Shown here one piece after another: positions 1 to 8,477 of a stretch of 64,000 bases of DNA; positions within the stretch are counted from its first letter, which is position 1, and the number at the start of each line of letters is the position of its first letter. Made by a program: the position numbers and the translations under genes. This stretch comes from Lachnospiraceae bacterium (GTDB lineage: Bacteria; Bacillota; Clostridia; Lachnospirales; Lachnospiraceae): the NCBI GenBank assembly GCA_022845955.1, contig AP025576.1, positions 4,464,001-4,528,000 of the forward strand, given 5' to 3'. Under the pieces are notes generated by a model that was not told the DNA's origin, searched no databases, and saw nothing but the letters and a program-made list of their open reading frames with translations.

Positions 1-957
1 TTCAAATTCTCTTAATTTTTCTTTTGCTTCCCGGCTCAGGTTTTTAGGCACCTGGATCTGTACGGTTACATAATGATCCCCATGTACGTTGGGGTTTTTC
101 ATGGATACAATACCTTTTCCTTTCAGCCGAATCTTGCTTCCCGACTGGGTTCCTTCCCGGATTTTACACATGAGCGTCCCGGAAAGTGTCTGTACCGGGA
201 CTTCTCCCCCCAAAACAGCCGTGGTAAAAGGTATGGATATCGCGGAATACAGATCCATGCCCCTGCGCTCAAAGCCGGGTCTACTGCCCGCCTTTACCTT
301 AAGAAGCAGATCTCCCGGCTCTCCGCCTCCAAGGCCCGGCATCCCTTTTCCCCGAAGCCTTACGCTCTTTCCGTCCTCAATGCCGGCCGGTATATGAACC
401 TGCAGGGACTGCATCTGTCCGTCCGCATTCTGAAGGCTGATGATTTTGTCACAGCCAAAGGCCGCTTCGTCAAAGGTGACTTCCACCTGTGCACGTAAAT
501 CCTGCCCCTTCCTACGATATTCCCGGCCGGCGAAGCCGTTCCCGGTAAAACCGTCCTCTCCGAAACCATGATAGGAGAAGCCGCCGGATGTTCCTTTCGA
601 TTGCCGGAACATGTCACCAAAAATATCGCCGAAAATATCATCCATATTCCCCTGTTCAAAATGATATTCCCGGTATCCTCCGCCCTGCGGCCCGTTCTTC
701 GTATAAGCGTCCGGATCCGGCGCGGATCCGTCAAAGGCGGCATGGCCGAATCTGTCATATAACTTTTTCTTTTCCGGATCACTCAGGACGGAATATGCTT
801 CCGTCACTTCTTTAAACTGCCGTTCTGCACGCACATTGCCTGCATTCTGATCCGGATGGTATTTTTTCGCAAGCTTCCGGTATGCTTTCTTAATGGTATT
901 GTCGTCTGCATTTTTATCTATCCCAAGGATTTCATAATAATCTTTTTTGGCTGCCAT
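1..957 (-). CDS. DnaJ-like co-chaperone (class B, CbpA-like), 3' end cut off
   Basis: Open reading frame read from the ATG at 957 down to base 1 without a stop, so the C-terminus lies outside the window (319 codons visible). The N-terminus is a J domain (residues 1-70) with the YHPDQ form of the HPD motif that stimulates DnaK ATPase. A Gly/Phe-rich stretch follows (about 75-130, with repeated DIFGDIFGDMF-type residues), then the peptide-binding C-terminal beta domain from about residue 145. The four CxxCxGxG zinc repeats of classical DnaJ are missing: the chain runs directly from the G/F region into the C-terminal domain. This makes it a class B protein (CbpA type) rather than the GrpE-DnaK-linked DnaJ. 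No grpE or dnaK neighbour is present. Its job as a DnaK co-chaperone is inferred from the family. Confidence 0.9.
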   Translation of the reverse strand, partial: MAAKKDYYEILGIDKNADDNTIKKAYRKLAKKYHPDQNAGNVRAERQFKEVTEAYSVLSDPEKKKLYDRFGHAAFDGSAPDPDAYTKNGPQGGGYREYHFEQGNMDDIFGDIFGDMFRQSKGTSGGFSYHGFGEDGFTGNGFAGREYRRKGQDLRAQVEVTFDEAAFGCDKIISLQNADGQMQSLQVHIPAGIEDGKSVRLRGKGMPGLGGGEPGDLLLKVKAGSRPGFERRGMDLYSAISIPFTTAVLGGEVPVQTLSGTLMCKIREGTQSGSKIRLKGKGIVSMKNPNVHGDHYVTVQIQVPKNLSREAKEKLREFE

Positions 958-1017
958 AGTCATCACCTTCCGTCCTTTTCCTTAGCGCCTGACCAACACA
1001 AGGTTATAATTATATTT

Positions 1018-1036
1018 GTTATATATGTAATATAAC
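1018..1036. promoter_or_regulatory. AT-rich palindrome upstream of the dnaJ-like gene
   Basis: GTTATAT and ATATAAC arms (7 bp) around a 5-base centre, 61 bases upstream of the DnaJ-like start. Position suits an operator or an AT-rich promoter core. It is not a CIRCE element (TTAGCACTC-N9-GAGTGCTAA), so HrcA control is not supported. Confidence 0.3.
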
Positions 1037-1092
1037 ACACGCAAACAGATTGATCAATAGGTAAAATCTATAATTTTTACCGTCTCACAGGC

Positions 1093-1112
1093 CTGTATTG
1101 CAGACAATACAG
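1093..1112. promoter_or_regulatory. Perfect 8-bp inverted repeat upstream of the HEMGH-protein promoter
   Basis: CTGTATTG, four bases (CAGA), CAATACAG. It ends 16 bases before the predicted -35 at 1129, a usual place for an activator or repressor site. The binding protein is unknown. Confidence 0.35.
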
Positions 1113-1128
1113 ATACCCGGACCCTGGA

Positions 1129-1157
1129 TTGCCAACGGATTTTTATAATGGTATACT
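1129..1157 (+). promoter_or_regulatory. Sigma-A-type promoter of the HEMGH protein
   Basis: TTGCCA (1129-1134), 17-base spacer, TATACT (1152-1157). Transcription would begin near 1164, directly at the ribosome binding site, giving a leader of about 20 bases. This supports the ATG at 1183 over the in-frame ATG at 1129, which lies inside the -35 box. Confidence 0.55.
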
Positions 1158-1182
1158 GGCAGCAGGAGAAGAGGTGGCTGTT

Positions 1183-1779
1183 ATGGTAATGCTTGATCGG
1201 GGATGGGGCTATTTGTGTGACAAAAGCAAGCCGGAACGCAAGGAAGCGTTGTATCAATATGCCGTAAATTATGTGGAACCGGTACTGGAGAACTACCCTG
1301 AATTAAAGGGAAAGGTGTATTTGGCGTTAAGAAAACACGGCTTTTTTGCCGAATACGATCCGGTGAATCATATTATCGTACCAGAAAATGCCTCAAGCCG
1401 CTATGGAAAGCATCTTCTGATGTCGATAACGGCACATGAAATGGGACATCTTCTGCAATATGAGTTCGATATTGAAAAAGACAAACAGTCTTTATGGACG
1501 GAGATGCAGGCTACCGTGATTTCCTGGGAAAGAGGATTTGCAAAGGATTTTATATTATCTTTTCCCGAAAATTGCAGCAGAAGTACTTGCTGCGGAGAAG
1601 AAAAGCATGGCTATTTTCATTGTAACCTGTTTTTTGAAGGCTGCTGCAGAAACTGTTCCGTCCGTGACATGGACAGGCGGGCGGAAAAACTGGAGGCAAT
1701 CGCCAGAGAATATAAAATAACTGATGTGCTGAACGTTACCGAATTAAAAGAGAAAATAAAAAAAGCGATGTGCGGATAA
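1183..1779 (+). CDS. Small Cys-rich putative zinc metallopeptidase (HEMGH motif)
   Basis: 198 residues from the ATG at 1183, preceded by an AGGAGAAGAGG-type ribosome binding site. The ORF could extend to 1129, but that codon overlaps the promoter. The sequence AHEMGHLLQ holds an HExxH zinc signature (H85, E86, H89). A Glu in WTEMQA about 20 residues downstream could be the third ligand, as in gluzincins. The C-terminal third has seven cysteines in about 25 residues, many paired (CC, GCC, NC), with a His between, suggesting a second metal site or disulfides. No signal peptide or membrane segment is visible, so it is probably cytoplasmic. I do not recognise the family. Its substrate is unknown, and peptidase activity is inferred from the motif only. 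It is transcribed alone, with a hairpin terminator behind it. Confidence 0.7.
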   Translation: MVMLDRGWGYLCDKSKPERKEALYQYAVNYVEPVLENYPELKGKVYLALRKHGFFAEYDPVNHIIVPENASSRYGKHLLMSITAHEMGHLLQYEFDIEKDKQSLWTEMQATVISWERGFAKDFILSFPENCSRSTCCGEEKHGYFHCNLFFEGCCRNCSVRDMDRRAEKLEAIAREYKITDVLNVTELKEKIKKAMCG

Positions 1780-1825
1780 AAAATACCGGGTTCGCAACCG
1801 CAGAGACGGAATTTTATTACCTGGT

Positions 1826-1852
1826 AAAACCTGACATAACGTGTCAGGTTTT
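1826..1852 (+). terminator. Stem-loop terminator after the HEMGH gene
   Basis: Perfect 11-bp stem AAAACCTGACA / TGTCAGGTTTT with a 5-base loop, 46 bases after the stop codon. The arm itself ends in TTTT, giving a short U tract. Confidence 0.6.
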
Positions 1853-1960
1853 ATGGTTTATAATGCTGACTATAGAAGGTATTATCTGCCGCTAATGGAA
1901 ATAGGAAGTGTTAATTAAGAAACAAACCGTATCATTAAATTATTACAAAGGAGCATACAA

Positions 1961-2557
1961 ATGAATATTCGGAAAGAGTTAGAAAAGGCAGTGGGTAGCA
2001 AGGAAGAAATTCAATTATATGATTTAGACATCGACCCGTTGAAAATCAAGGCCGTCATGATAAATGAGGTCGTACCGGCCGATCCTTCCCAGGATTTTTA
2101 CGGAAAGGCCGATGCGGACTATTTGTCGACAACAATACCTCTTTTTCAGAAAGCAGGGCTTCCGGTAACGGATATACAGGACATCCTGCAGATGGGCATC
2201 TACATTACAAACGCAGTAAAAACGCCCAAATCCGGTTATGCGGTTGAAAAAAGCAGTATTGAGAACAGTCTGCCCTATCTGGAACAGGAACTTGCCTTGT
2301 TCCCGGATTTAAAAGTGATTATGCTTATGGGAGACGTTGCAAAAAAAGCATTCAACATGATCGCCAAAAAAGCGACAAAGAAAAATGCCGTCCCTGCCGT
2401 TTCTACCTATAAGCTCCGAAGCAGTGAAATCTACTATGGGAATATCCGGATAATGCCTTCTTATATTATGACGGGCGGCAATATTTTAATTGAGAAATCC
2501 AAAGTAGAAATGGCTTCCGCGGACATTGCCGAAATGGCCCGTCTGATCCGGCAGTAA
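1961..2557 (+). CDS. Uracil-DNA glycosylase family protein (probable)
   Basis: 198 residues starting at ATG 1961 behind AAAGGAG (spacing 7). The length and general pattern fit the UDG-fold superfamily: an early hydrophobic strand ending in a PADPSQDFYG-like loop where the catalytic water-activating segment sits, and a later LMLMGDVAKKAF stretch resembling the L-x-G-x-x-A segment of family 4/5-like UDGs. Such enzymes remove uracil from DNA in base excision repair. The residues do not match a characterised family closely enough to name one, and no Fe-S cysteine set is visible, which argues against family 4 proper. It is a single gene with no operon partners. Assignment is by pattern only. Confidence 0.6.
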   Translation: MNIRKELEKAVGSKEEIQLYDLDIDPLKIKAVMINEVVPADPSQDFYGKADADYLSTTIPLFQKAGLPVTDIQDILQMGIYITNAVKTPKSGYAVEKSSIENSLPYLEQELALFPDLKVIMLMGDVAKKAFNMIAKKATKKNAVPAVSTYKLRSSEIYYGNIRIMPSYIMTGGNILIEKSKVEMASADIAEMARLIRQ

Positions 2558-2604
2558 ACAGCATGGATTTACCAGGAACCGGATACCTCCGCACCGGCAG
2601 CAGG

Positions 2605-2640
2605 CAAAACGGTTCGCCGCAGAAAACCCGAACCGTTTTG
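2605..2640. terminator. Bidirectional stem-loop between convergent genes
   Basis: 12-bp perfect stem CAAAACGGTTCG / CGAACCGTTTTG with a 12-base loop. It sits between the UDG-like gene (+) and the small membrane protein (-), which converge here. The U tracts are short on both strands. Confidence 0.55.
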
Positions 2641-2692
2641 TCCCCAGGCCGAAACCTGCAGTTACCGCCATATCACCGTTTTCTATTGCCTG

Positions 2693-3070
2693 TTAAAGCA
2701 GATTGGGAATTGTCACAAAAACCGTGTAGAATCCATACAGCATACCTACCAATGTGAGGATAAGGAAAAACAATAGGATATTTTTTATCGTATGGATATC
2801 ATTGCATAAACCAAGGAACATATCTTCTTTATCCGGCTTTTGCATTTCTGCCGCCTTCTGTTGCTCTACTGTATTCTCTTCCGCTTCCTGTTCTGCTGTA
2901 TTTTGGTCTAATACCGTCCTGTCGGAATGTAAAATATCCGATGCCACTTTCATAGCAATATCTGTATAACCATTTTCCGGTTCGATGATTTGGGCTAATT
3001 TGTCATCCGGCATTTTAATGAACTGTGCATATAACCGTTTATATTCTTTAGAATCCCCTGACTGCAGCAT
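2693..3070 (-). CDS. Small membrane protein with C-terminal transmembrane helix
   Basis: 125 residues from ATG 3070, preceded by GAGGGGG. A longer in-frame start at 3148 has no ribosome binding site and would overlap the next gene. The N-terminal 75 residues look soluble and charged. A Glu/Gln-rich segment follows (AEQEAEENTVEQQKAAE), likely helical or coiled coil. The final 30 residues form one strong hydrophobic helix (LLFFLILTLVGMLYGF), so the protein is probably tail-anchored with the soluble part in the cytoplasm. I do not recognise the family. It lies downstream of the UvrA-like gene on the same strand, 68 bases away, and may be cotranscribed. Confidence 0.65.
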   Translation of the reverse strand: MLQSGDSKEYKRLYAQFIKMPDDKLAQIIEPENGYTDIAMKVASDILHSDRTVLDQNTAEQEAEENTVEQQKAAEMQKPDKEDMFLGLCNDIHTIKNILLFFLILTLVGMLYGFYTVFVTIPNLL

Positions 3071-3138
3071 GCTGTTTGTTCCCCCTCTTTTTTTATTTTC
3101 TTTCAAGCACAAATTCATTATAACAGGAAGCAGCGGTT

Positions 3139-5379
3139 TCAGGAACATATTTTCCGCAAGCTTTCCGCCGTGAGTGTTTCCGCATGCAGAATCATATCCA
3201 CCGGTGTTCCCGTGAATACAATTTCCCCTCCGTTCTTGCCTCCATCGGGGCCGACATCAATGATCCAATCCGCCTGCTTCATCACATCCAGGTTATGTTC
3301 AATGACAAGGAGGGTATTTCCTTTGGAAACGATGGTATCAAACAGCTTGAGAAGTTTTTGGATATCAGAGGGATGCAGCCCAGTGGTAGGTTCATCCATC
3401 ACAATGATATTCCCTTTCTTCCCCAGGTTCTTTGCCAGCTTCAGTCTCTGCCGCTCCCCTCCCGACAGGGTACTGAGCGGCTGTCCCAGCGTAAGATAGG
3501 ACAGACCCGCCTGTTCCAGGAGTTTTATCTGCCGTGTGATTTTAGGATTGTCGAAGAATGTCATGGCTTCGGAGGCCGTCAGGTTCAAAATCTCCACAAT
3601 ATTCTTTCCCTTGCAGGTGCACGCCAGCGCTTCTTTGCTGTACCGGCTTCCGCCGCAGGCTTCACACTCCGTAACGATGGGATCCATAAATGCCAGTTCC
3701 GTCACTATTACCCCTTTTCCGGCACATGCCGGGCAGGCTCCGGCGGAATTGAAGCTGAACAGCCCTTCTTCTTTTCCGTTCTCTTCTGCCATAAGCCTTC
3801 TGATTTCATCAAAGAAACCCAGATAAGAGGCGGGCGTGGAACGGTTCGTTGCGGTTATCGGACCCTGGTCGATTAAAACGGTTTCTTCCGCGTATTTCTT
3901 CGCAAATATCTTCGTAATCAACGTGCTTTTCCCGGAACCTGCCACTCCTGTCACAACAGTCATAATGCCCAGCGGGATATCCACATCTATATTTTTCAGG
4001 TTATGGAGGGAGGCCTGGCGTACCGGCAGGCTCCCTGTCATCCTCCGGGGATGCTGTTTTAACGGCAGGGATGCGCGCAGCGCCCGTCCTGTCAGGGTAT
4101 CCGCACTGGCAAGCGCTTCATAGCTTCCTGAAAAAACAATTTCTCCGCCCTGCCTTCCCGCCTGCGGTCCGACCTCAATTACATGATCCGCAATGGATAT
4201 TACATCCTTGTCATGCTCCACCACCAAAACGGTGTTTCCCTTATCCCTCAGCCGGATCAACAGCTGATTCATGCGGTAAACGTCCCTGGGATGCAGCCCG
4301 ATGCTTGGTTCATCGAAAATATAAGTCATACCGGTGAGGTTGCTTCCCATATACCGCACCAGTTTCAGCCGCTGCGCTTCCCCGCCGGAAAGGGAGGAGG
4401 AATCCCTGCCCAGGTGCAGATAGGGCAGGCCGATTTCTATCATACGGTCCAGCCCGTCCATCAGTTTCTGTACTACAAGATCCACATTTTTATCGGAAAT
4501 GCAGGAAAGGGTCTCCCGCAGCCGGGTAAGCTCCATATCACACAGATCCGCGATGGAAAATCCATTGATTTTACAGGCGAGCGCGGCTTCATTCAGACGT
4601 TTCCCGCGGCAGACAGGACACTCGGCTTCTGTGATCAGTTCCCGTGCCTTTTTCTGGGTATGCCTGCTTTTTCCGCTGATATCCCGGTTTAAAAAGGTGT
4701 CCTTATATTTGTTATACAGGCCCGTCACTTTCGGATTTTCCGTTTCCCCGCTTCTAATCCGGGAACCGTACAGAAGAAGATGGTATTCCTCCTTGGAATA
4801 TTCCCGGAGCGGCTTGTCAAGATCAAACAGGCCGGACTGTGCATACTGCTTCCAGTACCATGTTCCGGGTTTGAAAAGAGAGTCCCTGACACAGCCTTCG
4901 TTCCATGATTTCTCCGGTTCAAGGAGGCTTTCCATATCGATTTCGGCTATTTTCCCAAGGCCGGAGCAGGTCTTACACATTCCGGAGGGGTCATTAAAGG
5001 AAAAACAGGAGGATGTCCCGGCGCCGGGTATCCCGATTCTGGAAAACAAAAGGCGAAGGCCGGAATACAGGTCACTGATCGTACCCACCGTGGAACGGGC
5101 ATTCCCTCCGAGAGGAGCCTGATCCACAATGACGGAAGCCGTCAGATTATCGATCAGCTCCGCATGGGGTTTTCTGAACTTGGGCAGCCTTCCCTGCACA
5201 TAGGCCGGGTAGGTTGCATTCATCTGCCGCTGTGCTTCCGCCGCGAGGGTATCGAATACAATACTGGATTTCCCGGATCCGGATACCCCGGCGAATACGG
5301 TGATTTTCCCCTTGGGGATAGTAAATGAGATGTTTTTCAGGTTATTCTGTGTGAGTCCTTTGACTATGATATCAGGCAT
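3139..5379 (-). CDS. UvrA-like tandem ABC ATPase (UvrA2/DrrC type)
   Basis: 746 residues from ATG 5379, which has GGAAGAGG five bases upstream. The ORF opens at 5448, but that start lacks a ribosome binding site. Two ABC modules are complete: Walker A GVSGSGKSS and GVAGSGKST, signatures LSGGEAQRLKL and LSGGERQRLKL, and Walker B segments ending FDEPS and MDEPT. Zinc-module cysteine pairs are present (CKTC, CPVC, CPAC, CEAC). At about 750 residues it is roughly 200 shorter than housekeeping UvrA (about 940), fitting loss of most of the UvrB-binding insertion. Relatives include UvrA2 and DrrC, which confer tolerance to DNA-intercalating drugs; that role here is inference. It is not accompanied by uvrB or uvrC. 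Confidence 0.88.
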   Translation of the reverse strand: MPDIIVKGLTQNNLKNISFTIPKGKITVFAGVSGSGKSSIVFDTLAAEAQRQMNATYPAYVQGRLPKFRKPHAELIDNLTASVIVDQAPLGGNARSTVGTISDLYSGLRLLFSRIGIPGAGTSSCFSFNDPSGMCKTCSGLGKIAEIDMESLLEPEKSWNEGCVRDSLFKPGTWYWKQYAQSGLFDLDKPLREYSKEEYHLLLYGSRIRSGETENPKVTGLYNKYKDTFLNRDISGKSRHTQKKARELITEAECPVCRGKRLNEAALACKINGFSIADLCDMELTRLRETLSCISDKNVDLVVQKLMDGLDRMIEIGLPYLHLGRDSSSLSGGEAQRLKLVRYMGSNLTGMTYIFDEPSIGLHPRDVYRMNQLLIRLRDKGNTVLVVEHDKDVISIADHVIEVGPQAGRQGGEIVFSGSYEALASADTLTGRALRASLPLKQHPRRMTGSLPVRQASLHNLKNIDVDIPLGIMTVVTGVAGSGKSTLITKIFAKKYAEETVLIDQGPITATNRSTPASYLGFFDEIRRLMAEENGKEEGLFSFNSAGACPACAGKGVIVTELAFMDPIVTECEACGGSRYSKEALACTCKGKNIVEILNLTASEAMTFFDNPKITRQIKLLEQAGLSYLTLGQPLSTLSGGERQRLKLAKNLGKKGNIIVMDEPTTGLHPSDIQKLLKLFDTIVSKGNTLLVIEHNLDVMKQADWIIDVGPDGGKNGGEIVFTGTPVDMILHAETLTAESLRKICS

Positions 5380-5512
5380 GGTTTCCTCTTCCTTCCCGGG
5401 AACTGCGCGTATCCCGTCCGCTTTGAATCGTTTGCTGTAATCATTCATTATACGTACTTACAGGAAACCATTCCTGACATTTTCTGCTGCGTTTTGTCCG
5501 CACCTTTTGTGT

Positions 5513-5830
5513 TTACAGAAACTGTATCTGCGCATCCGCAGGCAGGGCCAGCCTGCATTCCACTTCCGCACATTTAATAATTCCTGCAATCACCGGACAG
5601 GCTGCATGAATCGGGAAATGTTCTCCCGCATATTCAAACAGCGGGCCATGTCCCGGTTTCACAAGGCAAAGCTCGAATGCGTCAAACGTATCCCCCAGTT
5701 CTTCCATCATTTTCCGGACGCTTTCACATCCTGATTGGACTGTTATTTTTACTTCTTCCTGATCTTCGGATACCGCCTCCACTTTTGTTGTAAATCCGCA
5801 GATACCCGGCTGAATCTGTACAGTTGTCAT
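5513..5830 (-). CDS. Small conserved cysteine-containing protein, unknown function
   Basis: 105 residues from ATG 5830 behind AAGGAGAAAAGG. Four cysteines occur in distinct contexts (PGICGF, QSGCES, FELCLV, HAACPV), with a fifth near IIKCAEVECR. PGICGF near the start and HAACPVIAGIIKCAEV near the end look like conserved motifs of a small family found in anaerobes, which I recall only as a domain of unknown function. The cysteine spacing could bind a metal or an Fe-S cluster, but nothing in the neighbourhood confirms it. It is a separate gene, 134 bases from the UvrA-like start. Confidence 0.65.
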   Translation of the reverse strand: MTTVQIQPGICGFTTKVEAVSEDQEEVKITVQSGCESVRKMMEELGDTFDAFELCLVKPGHGPLFEYAGEHFPIHAACPVIAGIIKCAEVECRLALPADAQIQFL

Positions 5831-6014
5831 TTTCCTTTTCTCCTTTTTGTTATTCTTATTTCAAAAAATAAATCTTCTGCACACGTTCGGACTTATCTGA
5901 ACGGTTACGCTCTCGATCTTCTCCCTTCATGATAAGCCTTATGGGATATCTGTCTTGTAATTTTATTGGTAATCTATAAATTTTTTTAGATTTACGATAG
6001 GATCTCTTTTCCTT

Positions 6015-7502
6015 TTACTTTACAATTCTTGCTTCCATTGTTACGACTCCGGCCCTTGGCACTGTGAATTCACGGTTCAAATCCACACTCTGTGTGCGCA
6101 CCGTCACCCGGTTCGGTTCCTCAAAGGTGTTATGGGCATGATAATCCTCCTCGGCAAGCACCTGCATCAGCGCCGTCCCTTCCAGTTGTTTTCCAACCGG
6201 TGCCAGGCAGAGCGAAACGTCCTGCTGTGCGGATAAATTGGCAATGGTTATGGTTACCAAATCGTCTTTATAGGAAGCCGATACGGACAGGTTCTCAATT
6301 TCCTCTTCCTTTTCCTCCCTGCCGATAAAGGGAATCCGCTCCTTTTCCACCGCCGTACGGATAGCTGCAGCCCCCTGGTGACCTTTGTACATATCGAAAA
6401 CATGGTATGTTGGGGTTACGATACAATGCTCTCCCGATGCCAGGAACAGCGCGTGCAGATTATTTACAAGCTGTGCCACATTCGCCATGAGAATCTTCCC
6501 GCAATGGTTATTGAAAATATTCAGCGTCAGAGCCGCGACAACCGCATCCCTCATGGTGTTCTGCTGTTCAAACAGGTTATATCCCCTGCTGGGGCCGGAA
6601 CCGTCCGGATGCCAGCAGCCCCATTCATCTATCACCAGCTTTGCGTGTTCCTGCATGCCATAGGCTTCCACAATACTCCAGTGTCTCTTCAGTATCTCTT
6701 CCATACGGAGTGCCTGTTTTATCTGCTGATACCATTCATCCCGGGTAAAATCCACCGGATCCCCGGCAAATCCGCAGTAATAGTGCAAGGACAGGCCGTG
6801 CATATGCATTTCGGAGCTGTCCATGGTTTCCAGGAAATTTTTCGTCCAGGCATAATCATCCCCGTTGGGGCCGCAGGCGATCAGCACCTTCTCGTTCTGC
6901 ATGTTATCCGCCAGGGAGGAGAACCTCCTGAATTCATGGGCATAATGCTGCGGAGTCATGTTGCCTCCCCCGCCCCAGTTTTCATTGCCAATTCCCCAGT
7001 ATTTCACATCGAAGGGGGCGGGATGGCCGTTTTGTGCGCGTTCGTCTGCGAGGCTGGTTGTCCCCTCCGGGGAATTGCAGTAGTCCATCCAGCTGCGGAT
7101 ATGGAGGGGAGAGACAGAAGTCAGATTCGCCGCAAAGTACGGCTGTGTTCCCACCTGTTCGCAGAAATCCATGAATTCGTGGGTCCCCACTTCGTTTGTT
7201 TCATATCTTCCATCCCAGTTCGTCCACCAGTTGGGGCGTACCGGCCTTTTGCATCCGATGCCGTCCCGCCAGTCATAGGTTTCCGCAAAGCAGCCTCCCG
7301 GCCATCGGAGTACCGGAGGGTGTATCGCTTTGAATTTATCAATCAGGAATTTGCGGAAGCCGTTTGTATTCTCCACGGGGGAATCTTTTCCCACCCACAT
7401 GCCATCATAAATGACGCCTCCGATATGTTCTGCGAAATGGCCGTATATCTCCGGTGCAATGGTTCCCAGATCCTCTGGAAACAGTAAATAAAGTTTTTTC
7501 AC
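6015..7502 (-). CDS. abfA: GH51 alpha-L-arabinofuranosidase
   Basis: 495 residues, usual for the short intracellular GH51 type. Starts with GTG at 7502, five bases after AGAGG. It releases terminal alpha-L-arabinofuranose from arabino- or arabinoxylo-oligosaccharides. The acid/base Glu is E174 in GIGNENWGGG and the nucleophile is E293 in VIDEWGCWH. The LRWPGGCFAETYDW segment near residue 70 is also typical. There is no signal peptide, so it works in the cytoplasm on imported sugars. It is the last gene of the lipoprotein-permease-permease-GH51 operon, 20 bases after the second permease. Similar short GH51 proteins at 51023-52534 and a longer one at 40161-42632 lie in the xylan operon. Confidence 0.95.
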   Translation of the reverse strand: MKKLYLLFPEDLGTIAPEIYGHFAEHIGGVIYDGMWVGKDSPVENTNGFRKFLIDKFKAIHPPVLRWPGGCFAETYDWRDGIGCKRPVRPNWWTNWDGRYETNEVGTHEFMDFCEQVGTQPYFAANLTSVSPLHIRSWMDYCNSPEGTTSLADERAQNGHPAPFDVKYWGIGNENWGGGGNMTPQHYAHEFRRFSSLADNMQNEKVLIACGPNGDDYAWTKNFLETMDSSEMHMHGLSLHYYCGFAGDPVDFTRDEWYQQIKQALRMEEILKRHWSIVEAYGMQEHAKLVIDEWGCWHPDGSGPSRGYNLFEQQNTMRDAVVAALTLNIFNNHCGKILMANVAQLVNNLHALFLASGEHCIVTPTYHVFDMYKGHQGAAAIRTAVEKERIPFIGREEKEEEIENLSVSASYKDDLVTITIANLSAQQDVSLCLAPVGKQLEGTALMQVLAEEDYHAHNTFEEPNRVTVRTQSVDLNREFTVPRAGVVTMEARIVK

Positions 7503-7522
7503 TTGTTCCTCTTTCCTCTCTG

Positions 7523-8410
7523 TTATTCTTTCACCGATCCCAGCGTCAGACCGGACACAAAAAACCGCTGCATGAAGGGATAGAAAATGACGATAGGCAG
7601 TGACGCCACCACAACCTTGGCTGCATTGAAGGTTTTTAATGAAGTCAGTACCTCCAGTTCTTCCGCCGTCAGGGAGGAACTGGACACATCGATATTCGAA
7701 TTGGTCAGCGTCTGGATATAGCTCTGCAGAGGCATATTGCTGGGCGTATTCATGAGCAGCAGCCCGTCAAAGAAGTTATTCCAGTGGCCCACAACGGAGA
7801 ACACGGTTACCGTAGCTATGGCGGGCAGCGCCAGGGGCACACAGATCTTCATCATCATCTGGACCGGATCGATCCCGTCCAGCAGCGCCGATTCCTTGAT
7901 TTCCCTGGGCAGGTTGCGGAAGAAATTCATCAGAAGGATGGTATTGTATACCGGAAGCGCCCCGGGAATGACCAGCGCCCATATGGAGTCCATCAGGCCG
8001 GTGGCCTTGATAATAAAGTACCAGGGCACAAGGCTTGCCCCAAACATCATGGCAAATATCAGAAACCACATATAGACCTTACGTCCGGGAAAATCCTTCT
8101 CATCCTGGGACAGGGCGAAGGCGGTGATCACCGTAAGAACCAGGTTCAGCCCGCCGCCCAGCACCACTCTTTGTATGGATATCCACATCGCCTGCATGAA
8201 TTTGGCATCTGTGAGCAGCACCTTATAAGGGGAAAAGGACAGCTCCACAGGCCATAGGTACACTCTGCCCGCCAGAGCCGCATTTTTACTGCTTAAGGAC
8301 AGTGCCACCACATGCATGATCGGTATCAGGCAGCTTAAGCCAAACAATAGGAGCAGCACCAGAACCACAGCATCGAATGCCCGGTTTTTCCATGATTTAT
8401 ATTTTTTCAT
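7523..8410 (-). CDS. Sugar ABC transporter permease, LplC/YtcP type (locus 1)
   Basis: 295 residues from ATG 8410 behind AAGAGG. The ORF opens 30 codons earlier inside the upstream permease gene without a ribosome binding site. It has six predicted membrane helices and the cytoplasmic EAA-loop segment KESALLDGIDPVQMMMKI, which couples to the ATPase. It ends with FVSGLTLGSVKE, the usual tail of YtcP-type CUT1 permeases. It pairs with the permease at 8478-9419 to form the channel of importer 1. No ATPase gene is nearby. Confidence 0.9.
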   Translation of the reverse strand: MKKYKSWKNRAFDAVVLVLLLLFGLSCLIPIMHVVALSLSSKNAALAGRVYLWPVELSFSPYKVLLTDAKFMQAMWISIQRVVLGGGLNLVLTVITAFALSQDEKDFPGRKVYMWFLIFAMMFGASLVPWYFIIKATGLMDSIWALVIPGALPVYNTILLMNFFRNLPREIKESALLDGIDPVQMMMKICVPLALPAIATVTVFSVVGHWNNFFDGLLLMNTPSNMPLQSYIQTLTNSNIDVSSSSLTAEELEVLTSLKTFNAAKVVVASLPIVIFYPFMQRFFVSGLTLGSVKE

Positions 8411-8477
8411 ATATCCTCTTTTCCGCTGCCGGAGAACAGCTGTTGCATAGCGGCTGAAAGTCCGTTCCTTCCAACCC

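Noticed and set aside
958..1060. CIRCE heat-shock element before the DnaJ-like gene
   Set aside because: The palindrome there is AT-rich and lacks the TTAGCACTC half-sites.
6378..7487. 369-codon plus-strand frame opposite the first GH51 gene
   Set aside because: Antisense shadow; the GH51 catalytic residues are on the minus strand.
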